From Coprinus comatus (taxonomy: Eukaryota; Basidiomycota; Agaricomycetes; Agaricales; Agaricaceae): DNA of 64,000 nucleotides. The DNA is taken from NCBI GenBank assembly GCA_034638255.1, contig JAWPGT010000010.1, positions 558,001 to 622,000 on the forward strand. The letters run 5' to 3'. Every line of letters begins with the position of its first letter. The first letter of the stretch is position 1. The position numbers were made by a program, and so were the translations under genes. This document shows positions 32,427 to 44,040 of this stretch, one piece after another. A model generated the notes under the pieces. It saw only the letters and a list, made by a program, of their open reading frames with translations. It ran no database searches and was not told where the DNA came from.

Positions 32427-35049
32427 ATGGTGGCTACAACATATTTTGGACACGTATTGTTCGCAGTCTTTATGGTTTCGGAACGTGCTCTTGGACGTCC
32501 TATATTACTTTACCCGAGGCGTTTTGGTCAGGAACAACCAGCCGTACTTCAAAAATTACGCGAAGCTTGTCCTGGACAAGTTTGCGGTACTTTGGCGGGA
32601 CAAGCTGTTACTCCTTTACTTGCTGCACAACCTGAATGTTCCCAACAAGATATGGCGGATGCGATCATTGGTGAGTAGTGCACTTTTCATGCTTTGTTAA
32701 TGGAATATCAATTATTAATTATTATACAGATGCCAGTCGCCAATTCGACGATGCTACCCAGGCGAATATGATTGCTATTGCGATTGAGTATCGTCAAGTA
32801 GAGAAAAATACACCTCCAGTAAGCTTCTAATAGTACATTCTATAAATACGTTCAGAGTTTCTAATAGAATCTATTAGGACTTCACCACCAATCCACCTAC
32901 TGCTCGGAATTCTGTCTTTTGTCAAAAGGCACCCAAGAATTCTGAATTGGATGGTCTTGTTCAAGCTCAAGATCCTGCCAACGATCCTGACATCTTTTTC
33001 GACCCTGCATCCAAAAAAAGTGTTAGGAAAGGCGAACAAGCAAATACTTTCCCTTTTAATGGTACAGCAAAGTAGGTCATCACACATATATTCGTCTTCC
33101 CTGATTTAATTATGACTTTTATTCAGTAATAACAATAACGGTGGCGCTGTTGGTAATGAGACACCTACTTCTACAAGCTCAAGTGCTGCTACCGTAACCG
33201 CAAAGCCAATTGGGGTCTTGGCTCCCAGCTGTCCTGTGAGTATTTTCTTGACTATTAAGGTATTCTTCTGACTTGAATTAACGATATGTATATTAGACCG
33301 TTGTTACCGTTACAGTATCTGGCACCAACCCGGCTGCAGCGTCCGCTACTAACGCCAGAACAGTGACTGTTGGAAATCCATCACAATCCCCTTCACCATC
33401 TACCACAAATCTTCCTAGCAATGCTGATTTTGGTTCATGCACGGTACCTCAGATTGAATTTGCAACAGGCTTTGATAACCGACGAGAAACAAGCTTCAGG
33501 CCCGTAGACAGGGGTGGGTTATTATAAAGTATTTCATTAATCGACCTTTAAGTTATTGTTATTCTCAGTTTCATATCCCCATGGATCTGCTCAGAATATT
33601 AACATTATCACTCGTAAGTTCTTTCCTCATAAGGTCAGCTGCAGTGCTTTGAACTGACTGTGATTGGTAGAATTTATTTGTGATTCGTTGACCAATCGGT
33701 GTGGTGCAAATCAGGCAGCAAAGGATTTATGTGGTCAAGCAAAAACTGCTGCTTCCTCTGCCAAAGCCGGTACTGGTGCCCAAGCTGATGCATTCAATTC
33801 TGTATTCGGAATTCAGACGGTGACTCAGAGTCTTTTGTGATTTATGAAGAACGTTACTTATCGCCTTGTAACTTTCTCTTGTAGGCATTCGTGGATATTG
33901 CTTCCGTCGACAACCAAGGAGATGTTGTCCCTGAAACAGGATCAAACCCGGGCAAAGCAAATACGGGCTCTGGTTCAACCGGTTCAACCGGAACTGCTGC
34001 GACACCAGCACCAACATCGACAGCTCCTGCGAAAGGAAGCGGAAATGGGGGCGGTAGCTTTGGGTCATGTACTACTCCACAGATCGAGTTCGGAGCTGGT
34101 TTTGATGGTAGGAAAGAAACGAGTTTCCGCCCAGCCGATCTTCGTATGTTTCCATTTTCCTATACAGATCAAGTTCCAACTTCTAATCTTTGGATAGAAT
34201 CTTTCAACCATGGTTCTGCCAACAATATTGATATCATAACACGTTCGAATTCTTTATGATATGTAGAGTTTCCTTGAATTCTAACATGGTCGACAGGATC
34301 TATTTGTGATAATTTAACTAATTCCTGCGGAGCTGACCAGACCGCCAAGGATACTTGTACTCGTGCGGCAGCTTCAGCATCTGCTGCTACAGCTGGAACG
34401 GGTGCCCAAGCGGATGCATTTAATGCTGCTTTCGGTATCAAAACAGTGCGTCCCAGAATGTCCTTACAGAATTTTAGAGAGCTAATATGCATGATTCCAG
34501 GATTTCGCCAATGTTCAGCAAATCGACAATCAAGGAAGAGTCGTAGGTGCAGAAAATGCTGCCGCGACTAATCCCACTCCACCCGATGTGACACCGGCTG
34601 CTAAGGGCCCAGGTCCAATAAGTCCTGCCCCTGCGGTAAGCTGGCCTTCATTCCCCTGGCGACTATCCTATTTATCTGGTTCCTCCTCTTTTTCCTCTTT
34701 AGCCTCCGGCTGTGGCGGACAGCCCCGCATTGACGAGCTCCAACTTACAGACATTTAATGGATCTTTGGGTGATGTAAAAGCTCCTGCCGTAACAGACCT
34801 TGGTGGTGGACGTTTTCAAGTAGAAGGAAATGCACAATTTAACGACCGTACAAGCGCACTAGTACGATCCTGGTGAGTTTATCACAATTACTTATGTTAG
34901 TGTATTAAATTTTGGCATTTTTCTTGTTTAGTGATGTCCAAAATAATCGTTGTGCAGACGCTGCAAATGCTTCGGGTAATAAGAATGAACTCACTGTTCA
35001 AGCATGCAATGAACAGCAGGATCAGTGTAAGGCTGCTGTAGGAGCGTAA
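32427..35049 (+). CDS. Secreted protein with tandem Cys-containing modules
   Basis: I cannot name this family. The start MVATTYFGHVLFAVFMVSER suggests a signal peptide. An N-terminal part with CPGQVCGTLAGQAVTPLLAA is followed by Ser/Thr/Pro-rich linkers. Then a module is repeated: FGSCTVPQIEFATGFDNRRE with ICDSLTNRCGANQAAKDLC and GTGAQADAFNSVFGIQT (about 33421-33820), and FGSCTTPQIEFGAGFDGRKE with ICDNLTNSCGADQTAKDTC and GTGAQADAFNAAFGIKT (34060-34440). A third, shorter version near the end has SCDVQNNRCADAANAS. The intron between SFRP and the CD motif recurs in the modules, so the repeat arose by duplication of a gene segment with its intron. Ten or more exons, about 590 residues. Probably cell wall or extracellular; no catalytic motif seen. 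Confidence 0.75.
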
Positions 35050-35776
35050 TGAGTCAAGGAATAGTAGGGATAGACAAAATACTGTACGCATGTAAGAATA
35101 GTTAAAGGTCTTTCCTGTCGATAAACCGAACTGTTCTGTGATGCCAAACCTTTTACTGGGGGGAAATTGTAACAGCATGAGCCTTTTTCGTGTTTTTTTA
35201 CAAAGAAAAACTCGTTATGTCATCTCCACACAGCCGCACTGTAATACAACAATCTTCTACCTTTCTAGTAATCAATCTGGATATGTTTTACTCCACAAAT
35301 AACTACCGCTTAAAGAATCCACAACGAGTGTGTGCGAGCGCATTTATTGATTATGAAAAGGAAAATGACCTATAAAGCGTCAGCAAGAAAGTTAGAATTT
35401 TTTGCAAAGGTGAAGAAGAACGGCTTCGCGAGGTAATTGCTGCCGAATGCATTCTGCAGCCTCTAGTACACAATTGGAAGGAAATATTTCAAGCCACTGA
35501 TCAGTGGCTGAGCAATGTGCAGAGTCTTCAGGAACTTTTGCGATCGATATCAAATTTATCTTTACTCATTCAAAATGTAAGGTATAAAAAAAATTTAAAG
35601 TGGGCTTGGCCCATATACGGACGACAGCGAACATCGAAGTCCTGAAAGTTCTGCCGAAAGTGGCTCTTTGAAATCTAGAAATAGGCTATAGCCACATCAA
35701 TGTGTGCTAAATAAAAACCCAAAGGTCCTTCTAAATAAAGACAAATCTTCCCTGGTCCGTGCGCATCCAACAACCC
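35050..35776. other. Intergenic, upstream of U2 snRNA
   Basis: No protein gene supported; short frames only. An A-rich tract near 35585-35595. The end of this stretch should hold the distal promoter elements of the U2 gene. Confidence 0.4.
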
Positions 35777-35784
35777 TATATAAA
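35777..35784 (+). promoter_or_regulatory. TATA box of the U2 snRNA gene
   Basis: TATATAAA ends about 20 nt before the inferred U2 5' end (near 35804). The spacing fits a pol II snRNA core promoter in fungi. Confidence 0.65.
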
Positions 35785-35803
35785 GGTGCCATCAACATTT
35801 GTG

Positions 35804-35990
35804 ATTCTTTACCACTCTGGCCTTTTGGCTTAGATCAAGTGTAGTATCTGTTCTTAATAGTTTAACCACTATTATGGAGGCACCGCCTCCATTATTGGTT
35901 ATCTAATTTTTGCCGCCCCAGTTCCTCGTCCTCTGCTTGCACGACTTGGACGCGATGACTCTGCTGCTGCACTACCGGCTTATGTCGTCG
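35804..35990 (+). ncRNA. U2: U2 spliceosomal snRNA
   Basis: The 5' domain contains CTGGCCTTTTGGCTTAGATC and then AAGTGTAGTATCTGTTCTT, nearly identical to U2 of other eukaryotes. It includes the GTAGTA that pairs with intron branch sites. Stem-loop IIa is AATAGT/ACTATT around TTAACC, and IIb is the perfect hairpin TGGAGGC-ACC-GCCTCCA (35875-35891). The Sm site AATTTTTG follows. The 3' half, with CGTCC/GGACG pairing, is less conserved, so the 3' end is approximate. The 5' end is placed at ATTCTTTACC by analogy. U2 binds the branch point during splicing, which matches the intron-rich genes around it. Confidence 0.95.
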
Positions 35991-36226
35991 GGGGATCCCT
36001 TATTTTCAAGGGCTCTTTTTTCTTTTTGTTTGGCTTTTATGTGCCTGTCATTTGACAATGCTTTACATGAACCGGCAAATGGAATGGAGTTCAAAAGAAT
36101 TTTCTTCTCTGACTTGTAGGAATGGTAATTTGTAATATGCCTTGATTATTACTGGCTCTGGAAATGATGTTGTTACCTCAGTCCGCCCGGTTAAGATAAA
36201 AATCCTTTTGACTGCTCTGGATCAAC

Positions 36227-37856
36227 ATGACTATTGTAACCCCACCTTCTCGAGTTCTTGTTACTGGTGCAAATGGCTACATTGCGATGTGGGTAGTTGA
36301 TACCCTTCTCAAGAAGGGATATAAAGTCCGTGGTGCAATCCGACGAGAAGATAAGGCCAAAGATCTTATAAGCAATTTCGGTGAATTTGTTGATAACGGG
36401 AGTCTGGAATTTGTGGTAGTAGAAGATATCACGAAGGTATGCTTTGATATTGTCCACCAGGATCTCTTGATATCGGAACGCATGCTTCATAGGATGGTGC
36501 ATTTGACGAAGCCGTCAAAGATGTGGGTGGAATCATTCATATGGCATCACCAGTCAACCTCGATGCCGATGATCCACAAGGTAACCAACACAGATTACCC
36601 AACCGCAGCTATTGAATGAAAATTGGATCACAGAATTGATTGTCCCCGCGATTCTGGGAACACGCTCTATATTGACTAGCGCATTGAATCATGGGTACGT
36701 TCAAGTTAATATGTTATGAAGTACCTAAGTTGAACATTTTATTTTAGCAACCTCCTAAATCGTATTGTATTTACGTCCTCGACAGCCGCCATTCTTGAAC
36801 TTCCAACTGAACCTATTGTCTTCTCCGAAAAAGATTGGAATCAGGTATCAGTTAAAGAAGTAGAATCACTTGGACGAAATGCTGCTCCGATGCATAAATA
36901 TCGGGCTTCTAAGACGTTATCAGAGAAATGTGAGTTTCTTTCCAAGCTATTAAATTGAGAATACAGTTAATAACGAATGAAAATGTTGTCTTTCATAGCG
37001 ATCTGGAAATTCTATTCTGAGAATAAAGACAATCTTCAATGGGATATTAGTGTTATAAACCCACCATTTGTACGTTCTCCTTCTCCTCTGTTTTGTCACG
37101 TTTTTTTTTTATCAAAGACTATATATTCTTATACACATAGGTCTTTGGCGTACGTATATTCCCCCCCAACCAAAAAAAACTACTTCTAATCAAAAACATT
37201 CACCCTCTTTTATTTTATTTCATCCTCTTTGTTTCGGTTCTTCAAGCCTGCATTAAACAACTTTTCCGACCCATCTCAACAAAACGCCACCACAAAAATG
37301 TGGTGGGATAATATCATCGCTAATCCACCTACACTTCAATCAGTTACAGTTTCAAATGCTTGGGTAGATGTTAGAGATCTTGGTTTAGGTCATGTACTTG
37401 CTTTACAAAAAGTTGAAGCTGGTGGAGAGAGAATTATTATTTCTTGTGGTGAGCGTTGATTTCTGATTTTTTTTTTTTTTTTAAAAGAAAATTTTATTAC
37501 TATACAAAACTTATTCACTAACCGATGATATACATAGGACCTTATGTTTGGCAAGATTGGCGTAAGTAATCACTACTAAAACTAAAACTTCACGGAACGA
37601 TTAACGAATATATGTTTGTGATAAATAAATAGACGATATAGCTGCAAAATATCGCTCCCCAACTAAAACGCAATTCGGCCACCATATCGGAGATGAAAAG
37701 TTCCTTCCTCCCGGTTTTCCAGAAGTCCCTCGAAAGCGACTAATCGATTACGACACTTCCAAGGCCAGCAAGGTCTTGGGACCAGAACTCAAATTTAGAG
37801 GCTTGGAACAATCAACGAAGGAGATTCTTGATGATTACGCTAGTCGTGATTGGTGA
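36227..37856 (+). CDS. NAD(P)-dependent reductase, extended SDR (DFR/CCR/Gre2-like)
   Basis: The N-terminal Rossmann motif is VLVTGANGYIAMWVVDTLLK (GxxGxxA), followed by GYKVRGAIRREDKAKDL, which suggests NADP preference through the Arg pair. Exon 2 gives DEAVKDVGGIIHMASPVN. The catalytic region is RIVFTSSTAAILELP and MHKYRASKTLSEK, with the YxxxK pair. Then come ISVINPPFVFGPALNNF, WVDVRDLGLGHVLALQKVEA and a C-terminal helix STKEILDDYASRDW. The sequence VFG is a 9-nt exon (37141-37149). About nine exons, near 330 residues. The family reduces aldehydes, ketones or flavonol/cinnamoyl substrates with NADPH; the substrate here is unknown. It lies downstream of U2 on the same strand. Confidence 0.87.
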
Positions 37857-38221
37857 ACCGGGATATATGCAGCTTGTATGATGGAAGGATCGCAGACCAA
37901 CTAATTACGTGTCTATTAACAGCGCCGATTATATAGTTCACTTGATAGCACACATGTCATATCCATTTCACATGTTGATCGAAGCCCTCATGTTCAAACA
38001 TTCACACAATGGCAAGTTACGTCGACTAGGCAACAGGGATCAGGATAAAATTGACTAAAGGGATATATAACAAGTACAGAGTACTTGAAAGTGAACAAGT
38101 GTACATATCAAGCCGTCCAAAGAAAAAGAAGGTACAAAAAGGATAAAGAGTGAGCAACTCTAGTGAGGAGTTCGTAAGAGTGTCTTTAGAAAGGCAACTT
38201 TTCAAGGTAGCGAGCAGCTCC
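37857..38221. other. Convergent spacer
   Basis: The spacer lies between the 3' ends of the reductase (+) and the GPI-anchored protein (-). Nothing recognised apart from A-rich 3' flank sequence. Confidence 0.4.
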
Positions 38222-39258
38222 TTAGATCAAAAGCGCAACGAGACCAGCACCGACAGCACCAGCAAGACCAACTTGAGCGAATTGAGAGGATGCTCCGTTG
38301 TTGTTGCCCTGAGAAGACCCAGTGGTAGTCGCATTACTATTAGTGTCCAGTCAGTTATAATAAGGGTTTTATGATAAGAAAATGTCTTACGATGTAGTGG
38401 CAGGACGGGAGGTAGTTCCGCCAGTAGTAGTTGCACGAGTGGTGGTTATAGCAGCAGGGGAGGTGGTGGTTGTGAGAGCGGAGGTGGTACCCGCAGGGGT
38501 GGTGTAGTACTAGCACTGCTTGTAGTAGTGGCACCACCGCCTGTGGTTGGAGCACCACTAGTTGTGGTAGAAGCGGAAGGATTCTGGCCTAGACAACCAC
38601 TATCGGCTGTAACCACCAAGTTAAAAAAACGATGACAAGTGGTCAGTGGAGAGGTTACATACAACCAGGTAGGACAGGGAAGGCGCCAGACTGGGCAATA
38701 GCTCCGTTGCTGTCACGAAGAGTAAGACCGAGTTGGGTGCCTAAAATTATGACCATCAGTCAAGTGGAGCTGTGGTGATAGATTTGATTTTACCTTGAGC
38801 TTGGTTGACGGTCCAGGTAAGTTGGGTGCCATCTTGTCTACCAAGATCAACTAGGGCTTGAGCAGTGGGGTCATTTCCAGGAAGAACGCTAGTAGAGGAT
38901 GAGTAAGGTCCCAGGTAATGACACACTGAATGAAGCTCACCTCTGTTGAGAGGGAAGTTGGGAAATCTCGGATTAATAAATGTAAATAATTGAACAGGAC
39001 ATCGAAAACGAACCAAGAAGTAAGGAGCTGAAGAGGTGTGTGTGTCAGCAACAAAACAATGTGCAGCAATGGGTAGACGTACGGGTTCCTCCACTCCAGG
39101 TAAGCAAAAGAGGTTGACATTGAACGGCATTGAAGCTAGAGGCAGTGTCAATAACAACATGGGCATCCCTGTGTTTGTAGGACGTACGGAGTGTTAATAG
39201 TGAACTGCTGGGCAAGAGCAGCGACAGCGAAGACGAGGGGGATGAGAGCGGCCTTCAT
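38222..39258 (-). CDS. Ser/Thr-rich GPI-anchored cell-wall protein (KRE9/KNH1-like N-terminal domain)
   Basis: The signal peptide MKAALIPLVFAVAALAQQ is followed by FTINTP and VQCQPLLLTWSGGT, then APYFL, VLPGNDPTAQALVDLGRQDG, TQLTWTVNQAQG and TQLGLTLRDSNGAIAQSGAF. This is the single Ig-like domain seen in KRE9/KNH1-type N-termini. A Ser/Thr-rich stalk follows, and the last exon gives NATTTGSSQGNNNGASSQ and the hydrophobic GPI signal GLAGAVGAGLVALLI. The product is probably attached to the plasma membrane or wall. Anomaly: in the Thr-rich stalk the frame must shift by one base near the CCCC run at 38496-38499, to pass from the ASTTTSGAPTT frame to the TPAGTTSALTTTTSP frame. This may be a sequencing error or a recent mutation. 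Six exons. Confidence 0.8.
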
Positions 39259-39578
39259 TGTTGAGGTTGGTGGAGGGTGTGAAAATGGGGGTTAATAGTC
39301 AAAACGGAAGAACACGCCACCAGGGTGGGTATATATTTACCGGGAATCTGTTGTTTTGTTTGTCCGCCAAACAGCGCATGACAACTGACGTTTTCGGCTG
39401 GGCATTGTTTCTCAGGCTTAAGACATTCGTACATAAAATATGGAGCATACTCAGTGTACACACTGTCAATTCCGACTAACGATTACTAGTTTCAAATGTA
39501 AACTGTAGTTGGAGTACTCTCGAGCATACGTACTAGTACATAAAAAGCATACAAAAAATCCAATATATCAATCTCATA
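39259..39578. other. Promoter side of the GPI protein gene
   Basis: It contains TATATA near 39326-39333, about 70 nt upstream of the GPI gene start on the minus strand, and the 3' flank of the phosphodiesterase gene. Confidence 0.4.
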
Positions 39579-40649
39579 TCACGTACAACGGAGAACGGAA
39601 ACCAACCCATAGTGATCACTGGCCCAGACCGAGTTACCACCAGGAGTTTCTGCCTTGAGGCCAACACCAATCCGTTGAGGTTCATCAACCCGGTAACGAC
39701 GGCGAGCAAGGTAAAGAATTTTGTCCAATCTATTAGATGGAAATTTTCTATCCGCTTCTGCACTTTGAAATCCCCAAGTATGACTCTCTTCATCTTTGTC
39801 CCCTTTACGCCATGCATCTTTTAATCCGATATTCACCGGAAGCTTTCTATCTGCCTTTGACAACGCATTCATATCTCCTGCTATAACTCCTCCTTCCACT
39901 AAATCTTTTGTCAGGAATGATTTTAATACTTCCAATTGTTTTGGTCTCGCCATTTCTCCTTCTGGTAACGATTCCAAATGTGTGTTCACAACACAAATAA
40001 TTCGAGTTGAACTTTCATCATCTGGTGCTACCATTCTTAACCAAACCGCCAATCCCGTACGATCTTGAGCCGATAATCCAAAATGTACAATCTGTCCTTG
40101 AATCACTTCCAACTCCCTCGACACAAGTGTAACAACTCCATATCCAGCATCTTGTGGCCATTTATTTCGATTAATAGGAAGAAACGCAAATCTTCTTCTA
40201 ACCCATCCATCTTGCAACAAATAATCAAAAGCCTGAAAATTAACTTCTTGTAACAACAGAACACAAGGTTCTTCCATCCCATGTTCATCTTTCCCACCAT
40301 TCAACACCTCTTTTTCCAAATATCTTAAAATGGCCTTAATCCTTTCACGTGTCCATTCATTTCTCAAGTCAACATTCCAAGTAACAATTTTCACTGTAGT
40401 TGGAAGTGGTTGATTTCCTTCTTCTCCAGAACTTGAACTTGAAGTTCTAGTAACAAAACTACCCCCACAATCACCCACATCATTATATGTGAGATGTTTC
40501 CAAGCTCCACGTTTTGGTCGATATCGATATAATTTCAAACAATGTGTTGTATTCGGAATTACTGGTGGTTCAGGATTCAAATATTCCTCGGGGTAAAACG
40601 GGATTGAAGGTTTTTCTGGTTTCGCATATGGTGAAACCCTGGCAAACAT
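39579..40649 (-). CDS. TDP2-like endonuclease/exonuclease/phosphatase-fold phosphodiesterase
   Basis: A nearly intronless gene of about 356 residues. Motifs of the EEP fold are in order: VKIVTWNVDLRNEW (TWN), CVLLLQEVNFQAFD (LQEV), GLSAQDRTGLAVWL, CVVNTHLESLPEGE, GGVIAGDMNALSKADRK (GDMN) and VWASDHYGLVSVL (SDH). TWN, LQEV, GDxN and SDH together are the signature of tyrosyl-DNA phosphodiesterase 2, which removes topoisomerase II or other protein adducts from DNA 5' ends. The fungal proteins share this core with an N-terminal extension, here PSIPFYPEEYLNPEPP and LYRYRPKRGAWKHLTYND. The first in-frame ATG is at 40649, just after a probable acceptor, so a leader exon further upstream (to about 40760) is possible. 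TATATATATA near 40850 may be its promoter. Confidence 0.78.
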   Translation of the reverse strand: MFARVSPYAKPEKPSIPFYPEEYLNPEPPVIPNTTHCLKLYRYRPKRGAWKHLTYNDVGDCGGSFVTRTSSSSSGEEGNQPLPTTVKIVTWNVDLRNEWTRERIKAILRYLEKEVLNGGKDEHGMEEPCVLLLQEVNFQAFDYLLQDGWVRRRFAFLPINRNKWPQDAGYGVVTLVSRELEVIQGQIVHFGLSAQDRTGLAVWLRMVAPDDESSTRIICVVNTHLESLPEGEMARPKQLEVLKSFLTKDLVEGGVIAGDMNALSKADRKLPVNIGLKDAWRKGDKDEESHTWGFQSAEADRKFPSNRLDKILYLARRRYRVDEPQRIGVGLKAETPGGNSVWASDHYGLVSVLRCT

Positions 40650-42260
40650 TGCTTTCAAAAAATCATCAGCCCTACAAATTCCTCGAAAGTGACAGGTATA
40701 ATAAACCTGACCAAAAACAAACTAAACTCACCGAAGATACTTAGTAACACTAACAGTCGTTTAAGTTGAAGAGGGGGGATGAAGGGGATTTTGGAGGGGA
40801 AGGATAAGAGAACGTTGATGGGCCACACACACCACACGCAGTAAACCTCTATATATATATACTCAACTTTACAACTTTATCGATCGCATCGCACCAAAAC
40901 CAAACACGTACCTCTGTCACGCCTTTGAAGTGTATACTTCTACTTCTTTCAAAAGGGAAAAAGAGAACAGAAACCTGATCGAGATAGTCCTAATCTCCCT
41001 CTTATGGTCCTGCTTGTCGCTTGTCCTTTTCTATATCCGCTATGAAGCCAAGCCCAGGGGACTTCCCTTTCAATGGTCCGTGGATTCGGATTTCTAAACT
41101 GTAGGCGTTATATAAAGTATCAGTACCACGAGATAAGACTTAAAAAGGCTCCGTGACTTTTTTTTGAAGCTTCAAACTTGAGGCTTTTTTACTATGTTTT
41201 AAAAATAACAAGTTCCCCCCGTAAGTGTGGTGTGGCGCATATACTGTGGATGAATGATACATACCTGGTCACAAAAGAATTTTTTTTTCGAGGTGAAAAT
41301 AATGGTGGTACTGTGAAGTGTAACTACACAGAAGACCACTTGCGATCCTTCTTTAACTTCTTTTAATAATCAGCACTAAGCCTTCTTTCGCCAAACCTGT
41401 ATACAGTATGTATGTAACTCACCTACTTGCAAGCCCTGATTCCTCCGTGTTAGACGGGGTGATTCCAGCGTTATTAAGGGATGAAGAGATACGAATGAAA
41501 GAGTATAAAAGAACGGAAGGTGAATCCTTTCACCAACAATCGGTGGAACCTCCCGTCACAAAAGAATTCAGGTTTCAGAGAGAGGGAACCTAGAATCGAG
41601 TCACAAATCACAAAATCACAAATCACAAGAAACTTCAAAGGGGAGAGAAGGTTTAAGCTCCGTTATCCGAACGCTGGGTTCTGGGTCCCACCATTACATT
41701 ATCCTGCCTCGAGGCAACAATTCTTGAGAAACTTCAAGAACCCTATTGGTACTAGCATCACGAGTGACAAGTGTGCACCTGGATCCTATCATTTCTGTTC
41801 CTACACGAGGCTGATTTTTTTCCATGTTCGATGGTTCGTGGCATGACATTGTTGCATCATTTTTCTATTTAACGGTTCTGGATAGTTTTTTTCACGTAAT
41901 TTCATCTAGAGCCAAGAAGTATTGCTTCTCTTTGTTGATAGGCACCTAGAACAAGGAGAGGACGGAAAGGAGAAATAAACGTAGGTTATCATTAAAAAGC
42001 ACAACTTCTTGCGTGCCCGAATACGTTGTCATTGACGCTGCATTGATATATCCGGTATCCGGTAGAGATTTGAAATAGGAACACATCTTCCGATCTTCCG
42101 TGCATAACGGAGTTTATTGTTGTAAGGGTCACGAATGATCGCATATGCAAAAAAAACAACTGTCAGATTCAGATGAACGAACGATTGCAAAAAAAAGTTA
42201 AAAATCTAAATAATTATTATACTCAAAGATAATAAAAACGGAAGCGATCTCGAAGAACGC
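40650..42260. other. Intergenic, 1.6 kb, no gene supported
   Basis: It includes the promoter of the phosphodiesterase gene and the 3' flank of the disulfide isomerase. Around 41601-41630 is a short near-tandem repeat of CACAAATCACAAA units. Open frames of 60-108 codons on the plus strand (41178-41846) have no motif. No tRNA seen. Confidence 0.45.
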
Positions 42261-44040
42261 TTAAAGTTCAGCTTCGGACCTGCCAACCTTGGATTCTTCT
42301 TTCGGCTCTTCAGAAAATGCTCGCAGAATATTAGCCTTGATTTGAATTTCATCAAGTTTTGAGGGTGCTAGCGATTGCTTCGCCAAGATGGAGCTGAGGC
42401 TAGAGGCGAGGAGGCGAAAGAGATGAGCATAATTTACTACTCACGAACAGCAGCATGACTAACCGTTTCAATTCCTTCTCAACGTACGCCTCGCTGTTGT
42501 TAACAACCTTTTCCATGACCCTGATGTAATGGTTGGCTTCATTGCCTGCGATTGCAGCCACTGCCTTAGCTTCCTTAACCAATGTATCGCGCTCATGCTT
42601 CGCGGCCTTGAAGAACTTTTGGGCGAGTGCATCAAGATCCGCAAGTCGACCGGCCTAGTATCAACAAACCGAACAAGAATAGAGTGTTAGCAGTGACGAG
42701 TGACATGACAAACGGAAAGAAGGAACTCACAAGATCAGACAAACCTCCACCAGATTTACGCTGAGTACCACATTTCTCATTAAGATACGTGATGAAAGCT
42801 TCCTCGCTTCTCGGACCTTCATAAACAACACCCTCCTTATTATCCTTGGAAAAGAATTTAATGGTAGGGAAACTAGAGACGTCATATTTCCTGGCGAGAT
42901 CCTTATTCTTGGCATCATCCGCGTTAATATTGGCAACGACACACTATAAAATTGGTAAGCATGTATTCACATTTGAATGTTAACAAGAATACTCACGTCG
43001 CTTTCTGACTTGAATGCATGTGCAACTGGATAAATCTATGTTCAGCACAAAAGTTCGAATACCCAGAGCACTAAACTGACCCTTTTCGTATGTGGGTTTC
43101 AAATTCTTACAGTGACCACACCATGGAGCCTTTTAGCCAAAGTTAGTCTATACTATCCGGAGAGCTACAAATGATAAGGGCGTCACACTTACGGTAAAGG
43201 TTACGAGGACGTTTTTCGTTGAGTCCTAAAATCATCGAGATTAGTCAAGTCCCATTAACTGTAGCAGAAAGGTCACATACCTGGACGACCTCGTCGAAGT
43301 TATACACATCCAAGATAGTAGTTTCGGGAGGGGGAGGAGGCTTAATACTGGACTTGACACCAGCCTTGGATGTAACACTAAAAATCTCATAGTATGAGGG
43401 TGAGAGTATCGCAAACGAATAATAAACATACAATGCAACCAAACTATCCAAATCCCTTGCATTTTCATACTTCTCATCCTTCCCACTAACATCAAACCAT
43501 TTCAAAGCTAAAAATTTTCACATATTAGCATACGCATATATATTCACAATTATCCGGGTCACGTACTTGGGAAACCTTTAACTTCATATTTCTGACCAAG
43601 CGATTTTCCAGCACCATCAGCATCAACCTTGGCAATAACAACCTTGTCCTTAGCGTGCGCGAATGCATCACCAAGTTGTTCGTAGATTGGTGCGAGGTTC
43701 TGCACATTTGGAAGTTAGTTGATATTTCTCAGGGGTTACACCAAGTTGCTGTTAAAATGATACCTTGCAGTGACCACTAAATGAATCCGAGAGTTCTCAA
43801 TATAAAGGGTCATATATACTTACTATACAAAAGCTTACCACCAGGGTGCAAAGCTACGAACAAACTTGTCAGAACAAAAGAAAAGAAATATACAGAGAGA
43901 GCAAACACGTACAATTCAACCAACGCAGGTTTTCCTTGACCAATAAAAGTATCAAAATTATCAGGAGTCAAATCAATGACATTTGATGCAGAAACAGCAG
44001 CAGCAATAAAAGCAGAAACGAAAGTAAACGCCAACTTCAT
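42261..44040 (-). CDS. Protein disulfide isomerase, two thioredoxin domains plus ERp29c-like domain
   Basis: An ER-luminal oxidoreductase that forms and rearranges disulfides. The signal peptide MKLAFTFVSAFIAAAVSASN precedes VIDLTPDNFDTFIGQGKPAL. Both active sites are APWCGHCKNL. The first is assembled from two micro-exons, 43839-43853 (15 nt) and 43764-43776 (13 nt); the second lies near 43080-43130. Thioredoxin cis-Pro segments are VKGFPT and VSSFPTIKFFSKDN. The C-terminal helical part (LAGRLADLDALAQKFFKAAK to VGRSEAEL) matches the D-type extension of ERp38/P5-like fungal PDIs. The C-terminus SEAEL lacks a canonical HDEL/KDEL but keeps the EL end. Eight or more exons. It is divergent from the WD40 gene over 250 bp. 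Confidence 0.92.

Noticed and set aside
41601..41630. CACAAATC repeats as a possible CRISPR-like or regulatory array
   Set aside because: Only about three short imperfect units; no spacers; eukaryotic context.
41178..41846. Plus-strand frames in the 1.6-kb gap before PDI
   Set aside because: No shared motifs, no splice joins, no conserved start context.
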